The notes: generated by a model from the letters alone, not told the origin. DNA of 64,000 nucleotides from Peribacillus butanolivorans (GCF_001273755.1 NZ_LGYA01000001.1:3740173-3804172); one strand, 5' to 3'. Positions 16,991 through 26,778 are shown, counted from the stretch's first letter. Numbers and translations are program-made.

Positions 16991-18103
16991 TTAATTTGTA
17001 TGTTTATCTAATATTTGTACAGCTAGATACATAGTGACTAAATCTGACAGCTTCCTAGGATTTAATTGGGTCAACTCTTCAATACGTTTGAGCCTGTAAT
17101 GGAGAGTATTAATGTGTATATGCAGGGCTGCAGCGGTTTCTTTCAAAGAAAGATCACAGGAAAAATACATGGACAGCGTTTTAAGTAACTCCTCGTTAAG
17201 AAGTAGGTTCTCAATCGTCCGAGTTAAATATTCCTGTCTTGTTTCAGGGGTAACTTCATCGAGCAGGACTTCGAGCTTCAAGTCCTCATCAAATACAATA
17301 TTCGATGAAGAAAGCGCAATTTTCAAGGACCGTTCTGCTTTAAAAAAGGCTTGTCTAAATGCGGAACCTGGTGAACGTGAACTAACCCCAACGCTCACTT
17401 TATATCCGGAACTTTCCTCAAGTTTTTTTTGCAATTGGCTTAATTTCGTTAATTGGTGGGTTTTTGAACCGATAAAATCAGCTAATGAAAGAATGACGAA
17501 CTGGTTCCTTCCCCAACGAACTACGATGTCCTTTGGGTGCTGCTGCCTTATGTAAATCTGCAGCGTCCTCCACACATGCTGTTCAATGATTTTTTCTGTC
17601 TGAAATTCACCAAGAATGATAATTCGGTCAACCATAACATCGATTCCCAGCAGCTTTGCCTTCTGAAGGAAAGACTCATTGAACCTTTGAAGCTGATGCC
17701 ATTCAAACACAAAGAATTCCATCAGGCGGGACTGCGATTCTTCTTGTTCGATATGGTAGCTTTCCTGAATAAACATCTCCGTCATCTTCTTTAAAAGTTC
17801 TGCATATGGAGAAACCTGTTTGGGATCACCGGTAATACCAATTACACAAACGGCTTCCTGATTAAAAAAAATGGGCAGGTTGATTCCCGTCTTTACCCCT
17901 TTCCAATGTTGTTCATCTTGTTTATTGATAATCAGTTTCTCACGGTTTTTAAAAGCATGGATGGCTCCTTCATGGTAAGAACCAATACGACTTTTATCCG
18001 TGCTGGCGATAATCATGCCAACATGATTAATAATGATGATTTCCTCATCAATCAACTTTCGAACCTCATGAACTAATTTTTCTGCCACTGCTGCTAAATG
18101 CAT
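16991..18103 (-). CDS. ysfB: CdaR/PucR-family transcriptional regulator of glycolate utilisation (YsfB-like)
   Basis: The 370-residue protein has an N-terminal putative sugar-diacid recognition domain (LVHEVRKLIDEEIIIINHVGMIIASTD...RIGSYHEGA), a central GGDEF-like degenerate domain, and a C-terminal PucR-type helix-turn-helix (LSLKETAAALHIHINTLHYRLKRIEELT). Members activate genes for use of hydroxy or diacid compounds. The ATG at 18103 has GGGGGG seven bases ahead; the longer frame does not. Gene order with glcDF as in B. subtilis ysfB-ysfC-ysfD makes control of glycolate oxidase the likely job (inference). Confidence 0.87.
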   Translation of the reverse strand: MHLAAVAEKLVHEVRKLIDEEIIIINHVGMIIASTDKSRIGSYHEGAIHAFKNREKLIINKQDEQHWKGVKTGINLPIFFNQEAVCVIGITGDPKQVSPYAELLKKMTEMFIQESYHIEQEESQSRLMEFFVFEWHQLQRFNESFLQKAKLLGIDVMVDRIIILGEFQTEKIIEQHVWRTLQIYIRQQHPKDIVVRWGRNQFVILSLADFIGSKTHQLTKLSQLQKKLEESSGYKVSVGVSSRSPGSAFRQAFFKAERSLKIALSSSNIVFDEDLKLEVLLDEVTPETRQEYLTRTIENLLLNEELLKTLSMYFSCDLSLKETAAALHIHINTLHYRLKRIEELTQLNPRKLSDLVTMYLAVQILDKHTN

Positions 18104-18138
18104 AAGTTGCCCCCCTTCGTATAAGATCATAAAAGCAT

Positions 18139-18175
18139 AGAGGACTCTCCCTTTTCAAAAGGGAGAGCCTCATTC
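18139..18175 (-). terminator. Strong hairpin between lutP and ysfB-like regulator
   Basis: CTCTCCCTTTT pairs perfectly with AAAAGGGAGAG, extended by GAGG/CCTC. No continuous T-run follows on the minus strand, so it may be a weak terminator, processing site or mRNA 3'-end protector rather than a full stop. Confidence 0.55.
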
Positions 18176-18178
18176 AAA

Positions 18179-19870
18179 TTATGGAATCATCCAGGATAGG
18201 ACGCCATTTTGCAAGAAGGTAATTATACAAACAAGCAGCAATAAGAATAAGCTATGTTTAATCGTGAATCTCAATAATTCTGATTCCCTGCCTGCCAATC
18301 CTACAGCAGCACAAGCAATGGCAATCGATTGAGGCGAGATCATTTTACCGGTAACCCCTCCGGATGAGTTCGCCGCAAGTGCCAGAACCGGTTCCATCCC
18401 TACCTTAAGTGCTGTAACTTTCTGAAGACTGCCAAATAAGAGATTAGCAGATGTATCGGATCCAGTAATAAACACCCCTAGCCAACCGAGAACCGGTGCA
18501 AAGAACGGAAACAAATCCCCTGATTTTGCAAGTGTCATTCCTAATGTTGTCGACATGCCAGAAGCATTCGTTACGTACGCAAAAGCCACAACAGAAGAAA
18601 TCATCAAAATTGGTTTTGCCAACTCTTTCATTGCTTCGGCAAAAGTGTTAAAGAAAACTTTTGTAGAGATGTGTGCAATAAACTTCGTAACGATTGCAGC
18701 CAGTAATATAGCTGTACCCGCTGCCCCGAGCAATTCTATTTTGAAGAAAGCGGCTATCGGTAATCCATTGCTCCCGATAATCTCGTTATGCAGACTTGGT
18801 ACTTCAATTTGGAAGGTTAATAGTTTTCCAATTTCATTGATGCCGCTCAGTAACATATTGTCACCTTCATAATGTCCAGAGAGCGCAGGTTTTATTGGAT
18901 TCATCCCCCATATCGTTATGAAAAGCGTTAACAAAAGGAATGGTGACCATGCATGGAATATTTGCCATTTCGTATACCTTTTTTCCACTTCCACTGAATC
19001 ATCCAATGGTTCAACAGCTGCTGCCGTTTCTTCAGACGCAAACCGGAAAATTGTTTTAGGCTTCCAAAATTTCAGGAAGATTGCTAAAGCAAAAAGTGAC
19101 ACTAGGGCAGAAAGGATATCTGGTAACTCCGGTCCAAGAAAATTCGAGCTAAAGTATTGGGTAATTGCAAAGGATAGACCAGAAACCAAGATAGCTGGCA
19201 TAACCTCAAGCGATCGTTTCCACCCAGTCATAATCATAATGAGGTACAGAGGAATGAATGCTGAAAGGAATGGCAGTTGGCGACCGACCATTTTTGAAAT
19301 CTCCATGGCAGCAATCCCCGTAGGCCCTTCCATAGCAATAATCGGTATTCCAACGGCCCCAAATGCGACCGGAGCAGTGTTGGCAATTAAACAAATGCCA
19401 GCTGCATATAGCGGGTTAAACCCAAGACCTACTAAAAGTGCTGCGGAAATCGCAACCGGTGCTCCAAATCCAGCAGCCCCTTCTAAAAAGGCCCCGAAAG
19501 AAAACGCAACCAATAAAGCCTGAAGGCGGCGGTCTTCGGTAAGCGAAAGAACCGAAGATCGAATAATATTGAATTGTCCGCTTTTAATTGTCATTTTGTA
19601 CAAAAATACTGAAGTGATAATAATCCATCCAATTGGCAGTAGCCCGTACACCGCCCCTTGCGAAGCAGACATTATGGCCTTTCCTGCTGGCATTCCATAC
19701 ACAAAAACGGCAACTGCAAGGGCCACTAGTAACGTCGTAAGACCAGCAATGTACCCTTTCATTCGCTTGATCGTGAGAGCCCAGAAAAAGTAAATAATTG
19801 GGATAAGTGCTACAAGGGAAGATACGACTAAATTATCGATAATCGGCGTAAAGTTTTGTGTCCATGTCAT
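18179..19870 (-). CDS. lutP: L-lactate permease, LctP/LutP family
   Basis: 563 residues with about 12-14 hydrophobic segments, and family motifs GAFLEGAAGFGAPVAI, FITGSDTSANLLFGSLQ and ANSSGGVTGKMISPQSI. LctP-family permeases take up L-lactate, D-lactate and glycolate with protons. Length equals B. subtilis LutP (YvfH). It is divergent from lutR and lies beside both lutABC and the glycolate oxidase genes, so it may supply either pathway. AAAGGAG lies nine bases before the ATG at 19870. A 13-bp palindrome also found ahead of lutA sits 85 bp upstream. Confidence 0.95.
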   Translation of the reverse strand: MTWTQNFTPIIDNLVVSSLVALIPIIYFFWALTIKRMKGYIAGLTTLLVALAVAVFVYGMPAGKAIMSASQGAVYGLLPIGWIIITSVFLYKMTIKSGQFNIIRSSVLSLTEDRRLQALLVAFSFGAFLEGAAGFGAPVAISAALLVGLGFNPLYAAGICLIANTAPVAFGAVGIPIIAMEGPTGIAAMEISKMVGRQLPFLSAFIPLYLIMIMTGWKRSLEVMPAILVSGLSFAITQYFSSNFLGPELPDILSALVSLFALAIFLKFWKPKTIFRFASEETAAAVEPLDDSVEVEKRYTKWQIFHAWSPFLLLTLFITIWGMNPIKPALSGHYEGDNMLLSGINEIGKLLTFQIEVPSLHNEIIGSNGLPIAAFFKIELLGAAGTAILLAAIVTKFIAHISTKVFFNTFAEAMKELAKPILMISSVVAFAYVTNASGMSTTLGMTLAKSGDLFPFFAPVLGWLGVFITGSDTSANLLFGSLQKVTALKVGMEPVLALAANSSGGVTGKMISPQSIAIACAAVGLAGRESELLRFTIKHSLFLLLLVCIITFLQNGVLSWMIP

Positions 19871-19954
19871 TCATTTCGACTCCTTTTGCTTATTTTTTTA
19901 AAATTTCAGAAATTATGTATCAGGTGAAAACCCTTACATATCTAAATATTCAAA

Positions 19955-19967
19955 GTCATCAGATGAC
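19955..19967. promoter_or_regulatory. Candidate LutR operator in the lutP-lutR divergent region
   Basis: The perfect 13-bp palindrome GTCATCAGATGAC lies between lutP and lutR. The same 13 bases recur at 20976-20988 before lutA. Both lie within promoter gaps of genes that the GntR-family LutR controls in B. subtilis. Confidence 0.65.
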
Positions 19968-20112
19968 TTGATGAGTATTTATTTAAATTAAATGATAAAA
20001 AATATAAAATCAAGATTTTTTTTAGATTTTTAATCTTCGACAAGTGAGAAAGATCGTTTGTGTTATATAATATTAACCAGAGAAACTCATAGAAAATAGA
20101 GGTGTTTACTAC

Positions 20113-20844
20113 TTGGTATATAAAAAAATTAAACCGAAAAAAATTTATGAAGAAGTCAGCGAAGAACTTTATGAAATGATTCGGTCAGGCACCCTGAAAC
20201 CAGGTGAACAATTAGACTCCATTCAACAGCTTGCGGAAAATTTCCAAGTCGGACGACCGGCAATCCGTGAAGCATTAAGTGCATTAAGTTCAATGGGACT
20301 CATTGAAATCAAACAAGGAGAAGGAACATTTGTTAAAACATTTGACCCTAGCATCATGAACCTCCCATTAACTGCTGCTCTTTTGATGGATAAGGACAAT
20401 ATCAAGCATTTGCTAGAGGTTCGGAAAATCCTTGAGTCAGGGGCGGCTGAAGTGGCTGCGAAGAAACGAACAAATGAAAATCTTGCTGAGCTTGAGTTCA
20501 GGCTTTCTGAAATGGAAAAGGTGACTGAAGATGAAGAACTGAGTGATAAAGCTGATATAGCCTTCCATGTCGCAGTCGCAAACGCTTCCCAAAATGAATT
20601 GCTCATTACGCTGATGCATCACGTTTCAGAATTAATGACGGAAAAGATGCGTGATATTCGGCGAATTGCTCTATATTCTGAAGAAATGACACTTAAACGA
20701 CTTTACCAACAGCATGCGAAGATTTATGACGCGATTGTGGCGCAAGACGAAGCAGGAGCCCGCAACGCTATGCTATTTCACCTTCAAAACGTTGAGGAAT
20801 CATTAGATAAAGTCATCCTCACTAATCAGCAAACAAATATTTGA
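20113..20844 (+). CDS. lutR: FadR-subfamily GntR regulator of lactate genes, LutR
   Basis: 243 residues: N-terminal winged helix (KIYEEVSEELYEMIRSG..LKPGEQL..QLAENFQVGRPAIREAL..LSSMGLIEIKQGEGTFV) and a C-terminal FCD ligand domain retaining the metal-type residues (D..FH, MHH, LFH). In B. subtilis LutR represses lutABC and lutP in the absence of lactate. The start is TTG at 20113, with GAGGTG eight bases ahead. It lies between lutP (divergent) and lutA (same direction), and candidate operators occur on both sides. Confidence 0.92.
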   Translation: MVYKKIKPKKIYEEVSEELYEMIRSGTLKPGEQLDSIQQLAENFQVGRPAIREALSALSSMGLIEIKQGEGTFVKTFDPSIMNLPLTAALLMDKDNIKHLLEVRKILESGAAEVAAKKRTNENLAELEFRLSEMEKVTEDEELSDKADIAFHVAVANASQNELLITLMHHVSELMTEKMRDIRRIALYSEEMTLKRLYQQHAKIYDAIVAQDEAGARNAMLFHLQNVEESLDKVILTNQQTNI

Positions 20845-20900
20845 TTATTCATTAAATTTCAAAAATACTCTATACAACCAAGGAGAAAATTGGTATATTA

Positions 20901-20928
20901 TTTTGAAAACGATTTCTTCATTTATAAT
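20901..20928 (+). promoter_or_regulatory. Candidate lutABC promoter with overlapping cre-like site
   Basis: TTTTGA (20901-20906) and TATAAT (20923-20928) are 16 bp apart. TGAAAACGATTTCT at 20904-20917 overlaps the -35 and matches the catabolite-responsive consensus TGWAARCGYTWNCW at most positions, suggesting CcpA control. The LutR-like palindrome lies about 50 bp downstream. A TATTAT at 20967 is an alternative -10 nearer to it. Confidence 0.45.
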
Positions 20929-20975
20929 CCTGGAATTGGTATTTTCTCTAAACCATTTCCTTTTTCTATTATCTA

Positions 20976-20988
20976 GTCATCAGATGAC
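20976..20988. promoter_or_regulatory. Candidate LutR operator before lutA
   Basis: Second copy of the perfect palindrome GTCATCAGATGAC, 33 bp before the lutA start. Its identity to the palindrome at 19955 is the main evidence for a common regulator. Confidence 0.65.
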
Positions 20989-21021
20989 CTGTTAACCTAT
21001 TTTAAAAAGGAGGAGACCAAA

Positions 21022-21738
21022 TTGAAAGTAACTCTCTTTGCAACTTGTTTAGTTGATTTGTTTCAATCCAATGTCGGAAAAGCAACAGTAGAACTACTCG
21101 AGAGATTAGGCTGTGAGATTGATTTTCCAGAATCGCAGATTTGTTGTGGACAGCCGGCATACAATAGCGGGTATACAAAGGAATCAAAGGAAGCTATGAA
21201 AAAGATGATCCAAACGTTCGAGGATGCTGAATATATAGTAACCCCCTCAGGTTCCTGTGCGGCTATGTTCAAAGAATATCCAGTCCTTTTTAAAGGCGAT
21301 GCTGAATGGGAAACGAAGGCTGCTGCATTGGCGGCAAAAACATATGAATTGACCCAATTCATCGTGAACGTTCTAAAGGTAACTGATGTTGGCGCTACAT
21401 TTGAAGGAAAAGCGACTTATCATACTTCCTGTCATATGACTCGGCTGCTTAAAGTGAAAGAAGCCCCTGCCATTTTGTTAAGCCATGTTAAAGGACTGGA
21501 AATGACACCTCTTCCGGACGCTCAAAATTGTTGCGGATTCGGGGGAACCTTTTCAGTTAAGATGGGTGATATATCCGGACAAATGGTCGAGGAAAAAGTC
21601 TGCAATATTGAAGATACCGGAGCCGACTTTTTAATTGGCGGCGATGCAGGCTGTTTAATGAATATCGGCGGACGTATCCAACGTAAAGGTCAACCTATTA
21701 AAGTTCTACATATTGCCGAAGTATTGAATAGTATTTAA
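21022..21738 (+). CDS. lutA: Lactate utilisation protein LutA (cysteine-rich CCG-domain subunit)
   Basis: 238 residues with two CCG domains ([12 protein letters not shown] near 35 and [14 protein letters not shown] near 170) that bind iron-sulfur or heterodisulfide-like centres. With LutB and LutC it forms the iron-sulfur L-lactate oxidising system that converts lactate to pyruvate. The start is TTG at 21022 behind AAGGAGGAG. It is the first gene of lutABC, with 22 bp to lutB. Confidence 0.95.
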   Translation: MKVTLFATCLVDLFQSNVGKATVELLERLGCEIDFPESQICCGQPAYNSGYTKESKEAMKKMIQTFEDAEYIVTPSGSCAAMFKEYPVLFKGDAEWETKAAALAAKTYELTQFIVNVLKVTDVGATFEGKATYHTSCHMTRLLKVKEAPAILLSHVKGLEMTPLPDAQNCCGFGGTFSVKMGDISGQMVEEKVCNIEDTGADFLIGGDAGCLMNIGGRIQRKGQPIKVLHIAEVLNSI

Positions 21739-21760
21739 AGAAAGCGAGGAGGGATAAAAC

Positions 21761-23191
21761 ATGGCTATGAAAACCAGCTCTGCCAAGTTTAAAGACCGAG
21801 TGGATGAAGGAATACATAATGATTTTATGCGACTGGCGGTATCGAGTGCCCAAGAACGATTACACGGACGGCGGCTGACTGCCGTTGATGAGTTGGGAAG
21901 CTGGGAGGATTGGCGGTCCCTTGGGGAAGAAATCCGACAGCATGTGCTTAGCAACCTTGATTTCTATTTGCACCAGCTTGCAGAAAATGTTTCGAAACGA
22001 GGAGGTCATGTCTTTTTTGCTGAAACAGCTGAAGAAGCAAGCGGATACATTAAGGACGTTATCGTAAAAAAGAAGGCCAAAAAAGTCGTGAAATCAAAAT
22101 CGATGGTCACGGAAGAAATCAATTTAAATGCTACTCTTGAAGCTGTTGGACTTGATGTCGTTGAAACAGACCTCGGTGAGTACATTTTACAAGTTGATGA
22201 TCATGATCCGCCTTCCCATATCGTCGCGCCTGCTCTCCACAAAAACAAAGAACAAATAAGGGATGTTTTTAAAGAGAAGCTTGCCTATACGAAAACCGAA
22301 AATCCGGAGGAGCTTACCGCTCATGTCCGGGGTATTCTTCGGAAAGATTTCTTAAGTGCGGATGTTGGCATTACCGGCTGTAATTTTGCGATTGCAGAAA
22401 CTGGCTCGATTGGTTTGGTAACGAATGAGGGAAATGCTGATTTAGTCACAGCCCTGCCAAAAACGCAAATTACCGTGATGGGGATGGAACGGCTTGTACC
22501 TACATTCGATGAATTTGAAGTTCTTGTCAGTTTATTGACAAGAAGCGCGGTCGGTCAAAGATTGACCAGCTACATTACCGCACTTACCGGTCCACGTGAT
22601 GAAGGGGATGTCGACGGACCTGAGGAATTCCACCTTGTCATCGTCGATAATGGACGCTCTTCCATTTTAGGAACTGAGTTTCAATCTGTTCTCCAATGCA
22701 TTCGCTGTGCAGCCTGTATCAATGTCTGCCCGGTCTATCGCCAGGTTGGCGGCCATTCCTATGGTTCCATTTATCCGGGTCCAATCGGTGCTGTGCTTTC
22801 ACCATTACTTGGTGGCTATGATGATTTTAAAGAACTACCTTATGCATCAACTCTTTGTGCAGCTTGTACCGATGCCTGTCCGGTAAAAATCCCTCTGCAT
22901 GATCTGCTAAGAAAGCATCGTGAAGTCATCGTAGAAAAGGAAAAAATGGTTCCCTTCTCTGAAAAGATGGCTATGAAGGCATTCGGAATCGGCGCCGCTT
23001 CTCCAATGCTTTATAAGTTTGGTTCAAAAATGGCCCCTTCAGCTATGTCCCCTTTTAAAACGGGAGATATCATCTCAAAAGGACCGGGACCACTTAAAAC
23101 CTGGACCGAAAGCCGTGAATTCCCAGCTCCTAGTAAAGAAAGCTTTAGGGACTGGTTTAAAAATCGCGAGACAGGAGGGAAACCATCATGA
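21761..23191 (+). CDS. lutB: Lactate utilisation protein LutB (iron-sulfur subunit)
   Basis: 476 residues: an N-terminal LUD domain (about 65-290, with [16 protein letters not shown] and [23 protein letters not shown]) and two 4Fe-4S motifs, [19 protein letters not shown] and [18 protein letters not shown], followed by a C-terminal helical part. LutB is the electron-transferring core of the lactate oxidase complex. GGAGGG precedes the ATG at 21761, and its stop overlaps the lutC start by four bases. Confidence 0.95.
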   Translation: MAMKTSSAKFKDRVDEGIHNDFMRLAVSSAQERLHGRRLTAVDELGSWEDWRSLGEEIRQHVLSNLDFYLHQLAENVSKRGGHVFFAETAEEASGYIKDVIVKKKAKKVVKSKSMVTEEINLNATLEAVGLDVVETDLGEYILQVDDHDPPSHIVAPALHKNKEQIRDVFKEKLAYTKTENPEELTAHVRGILRKDFLSADVGITGCNFAIAETGSIGLVTNEGNADLVTALPKTQITVMGMERLVPTFDEFEVLVSLLTRSAVGQRLTSYITALTGPRDEGDVDGPEEFHLVIVDNGRSSILGTEFQSVLQCIRCAACINVCPVYRQVGGHSYGSIYPGPIGAVLSPLLGGYDDFKELPYASTLCAACTDACPVKIPLHDLLRKHREVIVEKEKMVPFSEKMAMKAFGIGAASPMLYKFGSKMAPSAMSPFKTGDIISKGPGPLKTWTESREFPAPSKESFRDWFKNRETGGKPS

Positions 23192-23889
23192 CTGGAACTA
23201 TCCAAAATGAAGGCACGTTTTTAAATAAAATTGCCAAAAACCTAGGAAGAGCTCCTATAACCAAAGGCATAACCCGTCCTGTTTGGAAGCACGCCCCCCA
23301 ATTCGAGGTTCTGAAACATGCGACACCAGATGATCTTGTCAACGAATTACAGGAACAGTGCAAACGGGTCCATACGCAGTTTCACCTTACCGACTCAAAG
23401 CAAGTTGCACACCTTTTAAAACAGGTGATTGAGGAACTTGGAAATGGACAATTAATCATTCCAAAAGATGATCGATTCTCTGACTATCAGTTATTTGATG
23501 TGCTGAATGAAAAAGGTGTCCACGTTTGGGACCATCAAGCAGGGAAAAAAAATATCGAACTGGCAGAAAGTGCTAATATCGGAATCACATTCAGTGAAAT
23601 AACACTTGCGGAATCAGCGACCGTCGTCTTATTTAGCAGTAAGAACCATGGCCGTTCCATCAGCTTCCTGCCCGCTTGTCATGTTTCCATTATCCCAAAG
23701 AGCACCATCGTTCCGCGAATGACACAAGCTGCAGCGGCCATTCGTTCTAAAGTTAATCGCGGTGAAGTCGTTCCTTCCTGCATTAATTTCATAACCGGAC
23801 CGAGCAATTCCGCTGATATCGAAATGGACCTTGTCGTTGGCGTTCATGGTCCAATTAAAGCCGTCTATATAATTGTCGAGGATAAGTAA
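23188..23889 (+). CDS. lutC: Lactate utilisation protein LutC (LUD domain)
   Basis: 233 residues, LUD/DUF162 family, with the motif [22 protein letters not shown] and the C-terminal [21 protein letters not shown] typical of LutC. It is the third subunit of the lactate oxidation system. The ATGA overlap with lutB shows coupling. A strong terminator follows, closing the operon. Confidence 0.95.
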   Translation: MTGTIQNEGTFLNKIAKNLGRAPITKGITRPVWKHAPQFEVLKHATPDDLVNELQEQCKRVHTQFHLTDSKQVAHLLKQVIEELGNGQLIIPKDDRFSDYQLFDVLNEKGVHVWDHQAGKKNIELAESANIGITFSEITLAESATVVLFSSKNHGRSISFLPACHVSIIPKSTIVPRMTQAAAAIRSKVNRGEVVPSCINFITGPSNSADIEMDLVVGVHGPIKAVYIIVEDK

Positions 23890-23897
23890 CTATCAAT

Positions 23898-23936
23898 GAA
23901 AAAGGAGAGGCCCTTTAAAGGAGCCTCTCCTTTTCT
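23898..23936. terminator. Bidirectional terminator between lutC and ysdC
   Basis: AAAAGGAGAGGC and GCCTCTCCTTTT form a 12-bp perfect stem around an eleven-base loop in a convergent gap. Confidence 0.9.
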
Positions 23937-23949
23937 AAATTTCTCTATG

Positions 23950-25035
23950 TTATTCGTAAATAATACGGTCCACTGCTTCACGGTCTAAGCGTTTGATCAC
24001 TTCGACAATTAGTTTAACTGCATTTTCATAATCATCACGATGAAGCATTGCCGCATGTGAATGAATGTAGCGTGTTGCAATCGTAATTGCCAGTGCAGGA
24101 ACTCCATTTGCTGTTAAGTGAATGGAACCTGCATCCGTTCCACCGCCTGGAATCGATTCATATTGATAAGGAATGTTCATTTCGTCAGCCGTGTTGGTAA
24201 CGAAATCCCGCAGTCCTTTATGAGCTACCATCGATGCATCATATATAACGATTTGCGGACCTTCACCCATTTTACTCATCGCTTCTTTATCAGTTACACC
24301 TGGTGTATCACCAGCTATACCGACATCAACGGCAAAACCAATATCCGGCTTAATTTTGAACGTTGATGTTTTAGAGCCACGCAGACCAACCTCTTCTTGA
24401 ACTGCACCAATCCCGTATACAACATTCGGATGGTCGCTATCTTTCAACTGTTTAAGGACGTCAATAGCGATTGCACAGCCAATTCGGTTGTCCCAAGCTT
24501 TAGCAAGCAACATTTTTTCATTATTCATGACTGTGAATTCAAAATACGGTACTACCATATCGCCCGGCTTAACGCCCCATTCCTTTACTTCTTCCTTGCT
24601 AGTTGCACCAATGTCAATAAACATATCTTTAATCTCAACCGGCTTTTTCCTCGCTTCTGCTGATAAAATATGTGGCGGCTTTGAACCGATAACCCCAGTT
24701 ACATCGCCTTTATTTGTGACGATCGTCACGCGTTGAGCGAGCATCACCTGTGACCACCAGCCTCCTACCGGCTGAAAACGCAAAAATCCTTTATCATCAA
24801 TTTGAGTTATCATGAAACCAACTTCATCCAAATGTCCAGTAACGACGATTTTCGGACCGTTTTCATCACCTGTTTTCATAGCGATCAAACTTCCCAAACC
24901 ATCAGTCGATATTTCATCCGCGAAAGCGGTTATGTATTCAGCCATTACTTTTCTTACTTCACTTTCATTTCCAGCAATGCCTTTAGCATCCGTTAAATCT
25001 TTCAGCATCCTTAATGTTTCATCCAATTGAGCCAT
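23950..25035 (-). CDS. ysdC: M42-family metallo-aminopeptidase (YsdC-like)
   Basis: 361 residues with M42 metal ligands visible in order: [48 protein letters not shown] and a final [14 protein letters not shown]. Enzymes of this group form tetrahedral aminopeptidases that trim small peptides; some are annotated as glucanases, but this is not supported by mechanism. GGGAGG lies seven bases ahead of the ATG at 25035. It is convergent with lutC. Confidence 0.92.
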   Translation of the reverse strand: MAQLDETLRMLKDLTDAKGIAGNESEVRKVMAEYITAFADEISTDGLGSLIAMKTGDENGPKIVVTGHLDEVGFMITQIDDKGFLRFQPVGGWWSQVMLAQRVTIVTNKGDVTGVIGSKPPHILSAEARKKPVEIKDMFIDIGATSKEEVKEWGVKPGDMVVPYFEFTVMNNEKMLLAKAWDNRIGCAIAIDVLKQLKDSDHPNVVYGIGAVQEEVGLRGSKTSTFKIKPDIGFAVDVGIAGDTPGVTDKEAMSKMGEGPQIVIYDASMVAHKGLRDFVTNTADEMNIPYQYESIPGGGTDAGSIHLTANGVPALAITIATRYIHSHAAMLHRDDYENAVKLIVEVIKRLDREAVDRIIYE

Positions 25036-25099
25036 GCATTTACCTCCCTCTTTTTTACACTACAAGAATAATTATACAAAATATCGGTTGCACAAACAA

Positions 25100-25597
25100 T
25101 TAATAGCCTTGTTTTTGTCTTTCGTAATTCACTTCATTTTTGGTGACGTATGCATTTTCCACATCCTCTGCGGAAAATCCTAGCAACTCCCCTAAATGTA
25201 GATATTCAGCAAAAACCTTTTGAAACGCGGACTCTGTTAATTGCACACGAAACTCGTTGATGTACCCGTATATCAAAGTGAATTGAGCCGTTAAATCAAC
25301 ATGACCCATTTTGAAAGCCGATGGAACTTTTGGTACAAAACTCTTTTCAATCCCAAGTGACAAAATAAAGTGAATGCCATCCACGTATTCAGCCAAAATC
25401 GTTTCTTTATCCGAAGGACCTTTAAGACTCCAGAATTTAAAACATCTCGTTTCGTTAGCCAGCTCCCCAAGCTCCACTAAAAGAGCAAGAGTCTTCCGCT
25501 CGACCAAGTTTTCTGCACCCAGATCGTGCTTTGTCTCTATATGCTTATCTAAGGCCGCCTGCATGTCCATCAATTTTGCTATGTTCACTTTTATCAC
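25100..25597 (-). CDS. Dimeric all-alpha dUTP diphosphatase (dUTPase_2 / MazG-like)
   Basis: 165 residues with the metal-binding acidic motifs ELGELANETRCFKFW and ILAEYVDGIHFILSLG that mark the dimeric, all-alpha dUTPase family, unrelated to trimeric Dut. It would hydrolyse dUTP to dUMP and keep uracil out of DNA. The start is probably GTG at 25597, though the ribosome binding site is weak and a second GTG lies three codons in. Divergent from ysdB. Confidence 0.82.
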   Translation of the reverse strand: MIKVNIAKLMDMQAALDKHIETKHDLGAENLVERKTLALLVELGELANETRCFKFWSLKGPSDKETILAEYVDGIHFILSLGIEKSFVPKVPSAFKMGHVDLTAQFTLIYGYINEFRVQLTESAFQKVFAEYLHLGELLGFSAEDVENAYVTKNEVNYERQKQGY

Positions 25598-25635
25598 TAC
25601 TTTCTATCTTAATCCCTTAAATTATAACAAATAAA

Positions 25636-25661
25636 TGAAACTTATTAAAAACCCATACGTA
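25636..25661 (+). promoter_or_regulatory. SigW promoter of ysdB
   Basis: TGAAAC (25636-25641), exactly 16 bp, CGTA (25658-25661): a perfect match to the SigW extracytoplasmic-stress consensus. It lies 37 bp ahead of ysdB, a known member of the SigW regulon in B. subtilis. Confidence 0.88.
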
Positions 25662-25697
25662 AATGAAAGGAATCACTCTGTTTAGGGAGGTAGCTAC

Positions 25698-26078
25698 ATG
25701 GTGTTAATATTGCGGTTCTTTATTTTGGCTCTCATCATCTTCTTAATATATACGACTATCAAATATCTATTTAATCCAAAACGAAAATTAGAGCTGGCAC
25801 ATGAACAGAAAAAGTTCTTTCTGCTCGATGATACAAAGAATATACACAAGAATTTTTTATTGACGTACAATGGGGTCATGTTTGAAGGGGAAAAGTATTT
25901 AGGAACGACGGAACGCTCCTTCGAGGTTATCTCCATCTTCATTTGGCCTAAGAAAATAGCCGATTTGAAAGGTTTGAAGCGCAATGACTTTTTAAAAATC
26001 GAAGCATCCATAAAAAAACAATATCCGGATGCCTTGATTGATTGGAAAAGCCCTGTAAAGGAATTTTTGGATAACTAA
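25698..26078 (+). CDS. ysdB: SigW-regulated membrane-anchored protein YsdB
   Basis: 126 residues with a single N-terminal hydrophobic helix (about 3-22) and a soluble C-terminal domain (FLLTYNGVMFEGEKYLGTTERSFEV...IFIWPKK...). Length, order and promoter agree with B. subtilis YsdB, a SigW-pathway protein of unknown biochemical function. GGGAGG lies seven bases before the ATG. Terminator follows. Confidence 0.9.
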   Translation: MVLILRFFILALIIFLIYTTIKYLFNPKRKLELAHEQKKFFLLDDTKNIHKNFLLTYNGVMFEGEKYLGTTERSFEVISIFIWPKKIADLKGLKRNDFLKIEASIKKQYPDALIDWKSPVKEFLDN

Positions 26079-26110
26079 AACATATCGAGTGGTGTTACAA
26101 CTGCGTACTT

Positions 26111-26145
26111 AAGAGCCTTGAGGAAATTGCACTCAAGGCCCTTTA
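26111..26145. terminator. Bidirectional terminator between ysdB and TVP38-like gene
   Basis: GCCTTGAG / CTCAAGGC stem with a nine-base loop and T-rich flanks on both strands, in a convergent gap. Confidence 0.75.
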
Positions 26146-26715
26146 TTTATCATGTGAGCGGAAAAATTCTTTCCAGGGAACGACCGTCTGCTTTTCTCTT
26201 AATAAATAAAGCAATAAGGTTAATGATAATAAAATAATGACGATTAATGTCGGGCTGAAATCTGCAATATAATGGCCAAACACTGTATATACGAAGGCTA
26301 CAGGGATATTCGTCATGAAGGATAAATAAAAATAGTTTTTCAACCCTTTATTGGATTCCAGCAAGCAAAGCGACAATAAATAAAAGTGTATAAACGGAAT
26401 AAGCCTCAGCACCGCAATTTGTCGGCTGTTAAGCTTTCGGTTTCCAAACAGCTTATTTTTAAGTCGTAGAAGCTTATCCTTCGTTTTCGGAAATTTACCT
26501 ATTACAAAATAAAAGGCCATACTGGACAACGTCAAACCGATTATGGAATAGATAGTTCCAAATGCTGCACCGAATAAAACACCACCAGCCATGCAAACCA
26601 CGATAACAGGAATGAATAAAAATTGCCGTAATAAATGAAAGGTAATAAAGATTAATGGCGCAAACACGCTGCCGGATTGAACGTAGCTCATCACAAGTGT
26701 CAGTTTATCATTCAT
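26143..26715 (-). CDS. TVP38/TMEM64-family (VTT domain, DedA-like) membrane protein
   Basis: 190 residues from the ATG at 26715, which has GGGGGG five bases ahead; the frame extends further upstream without a good site. About five hydrophobic segments, with the family pattern MAGGVLFGAAFGTIYSIIGLTLSSMAFYFVIGKF and, later, RLIPFIHFYLLSLCLLES. VTT/DedA proteins are proposed lipid scramblases or transporters. It resembles ytxB of B. subtilis by family and region, not certainly an orthologue. Confidence 0.82.
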   Translation of the reverse strand: MNDKLTLVMSYVQSGSVFAPLIFITFHLLRQFLFIPVIVVCMAGGVLFGAAFGTIYSIIGLTLSSMAFYFVIGKFPKTKDKLLRLKNKLFGNRKLNSRQIAVLRLIPFIHFYLLSLCLLESNKGLKNYFYLSFMTNIPVAFVYTVFGHYIADFSPTLIVIILLSLTLLLYLLREKQTVVPWKEFFRSHDK

Positions 26716-26778
26716 GTTTTCCCCCCAGCTACTCTTTGCTGCTTCTACAAGCATATACACTAAACGAGCTACATATGA

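Noticed and set aside
18918..19523. 201-codon plus-strand frame inside lutP
   Set aside because: Antisense shadow of the permease gene, with no start signal or known domain.
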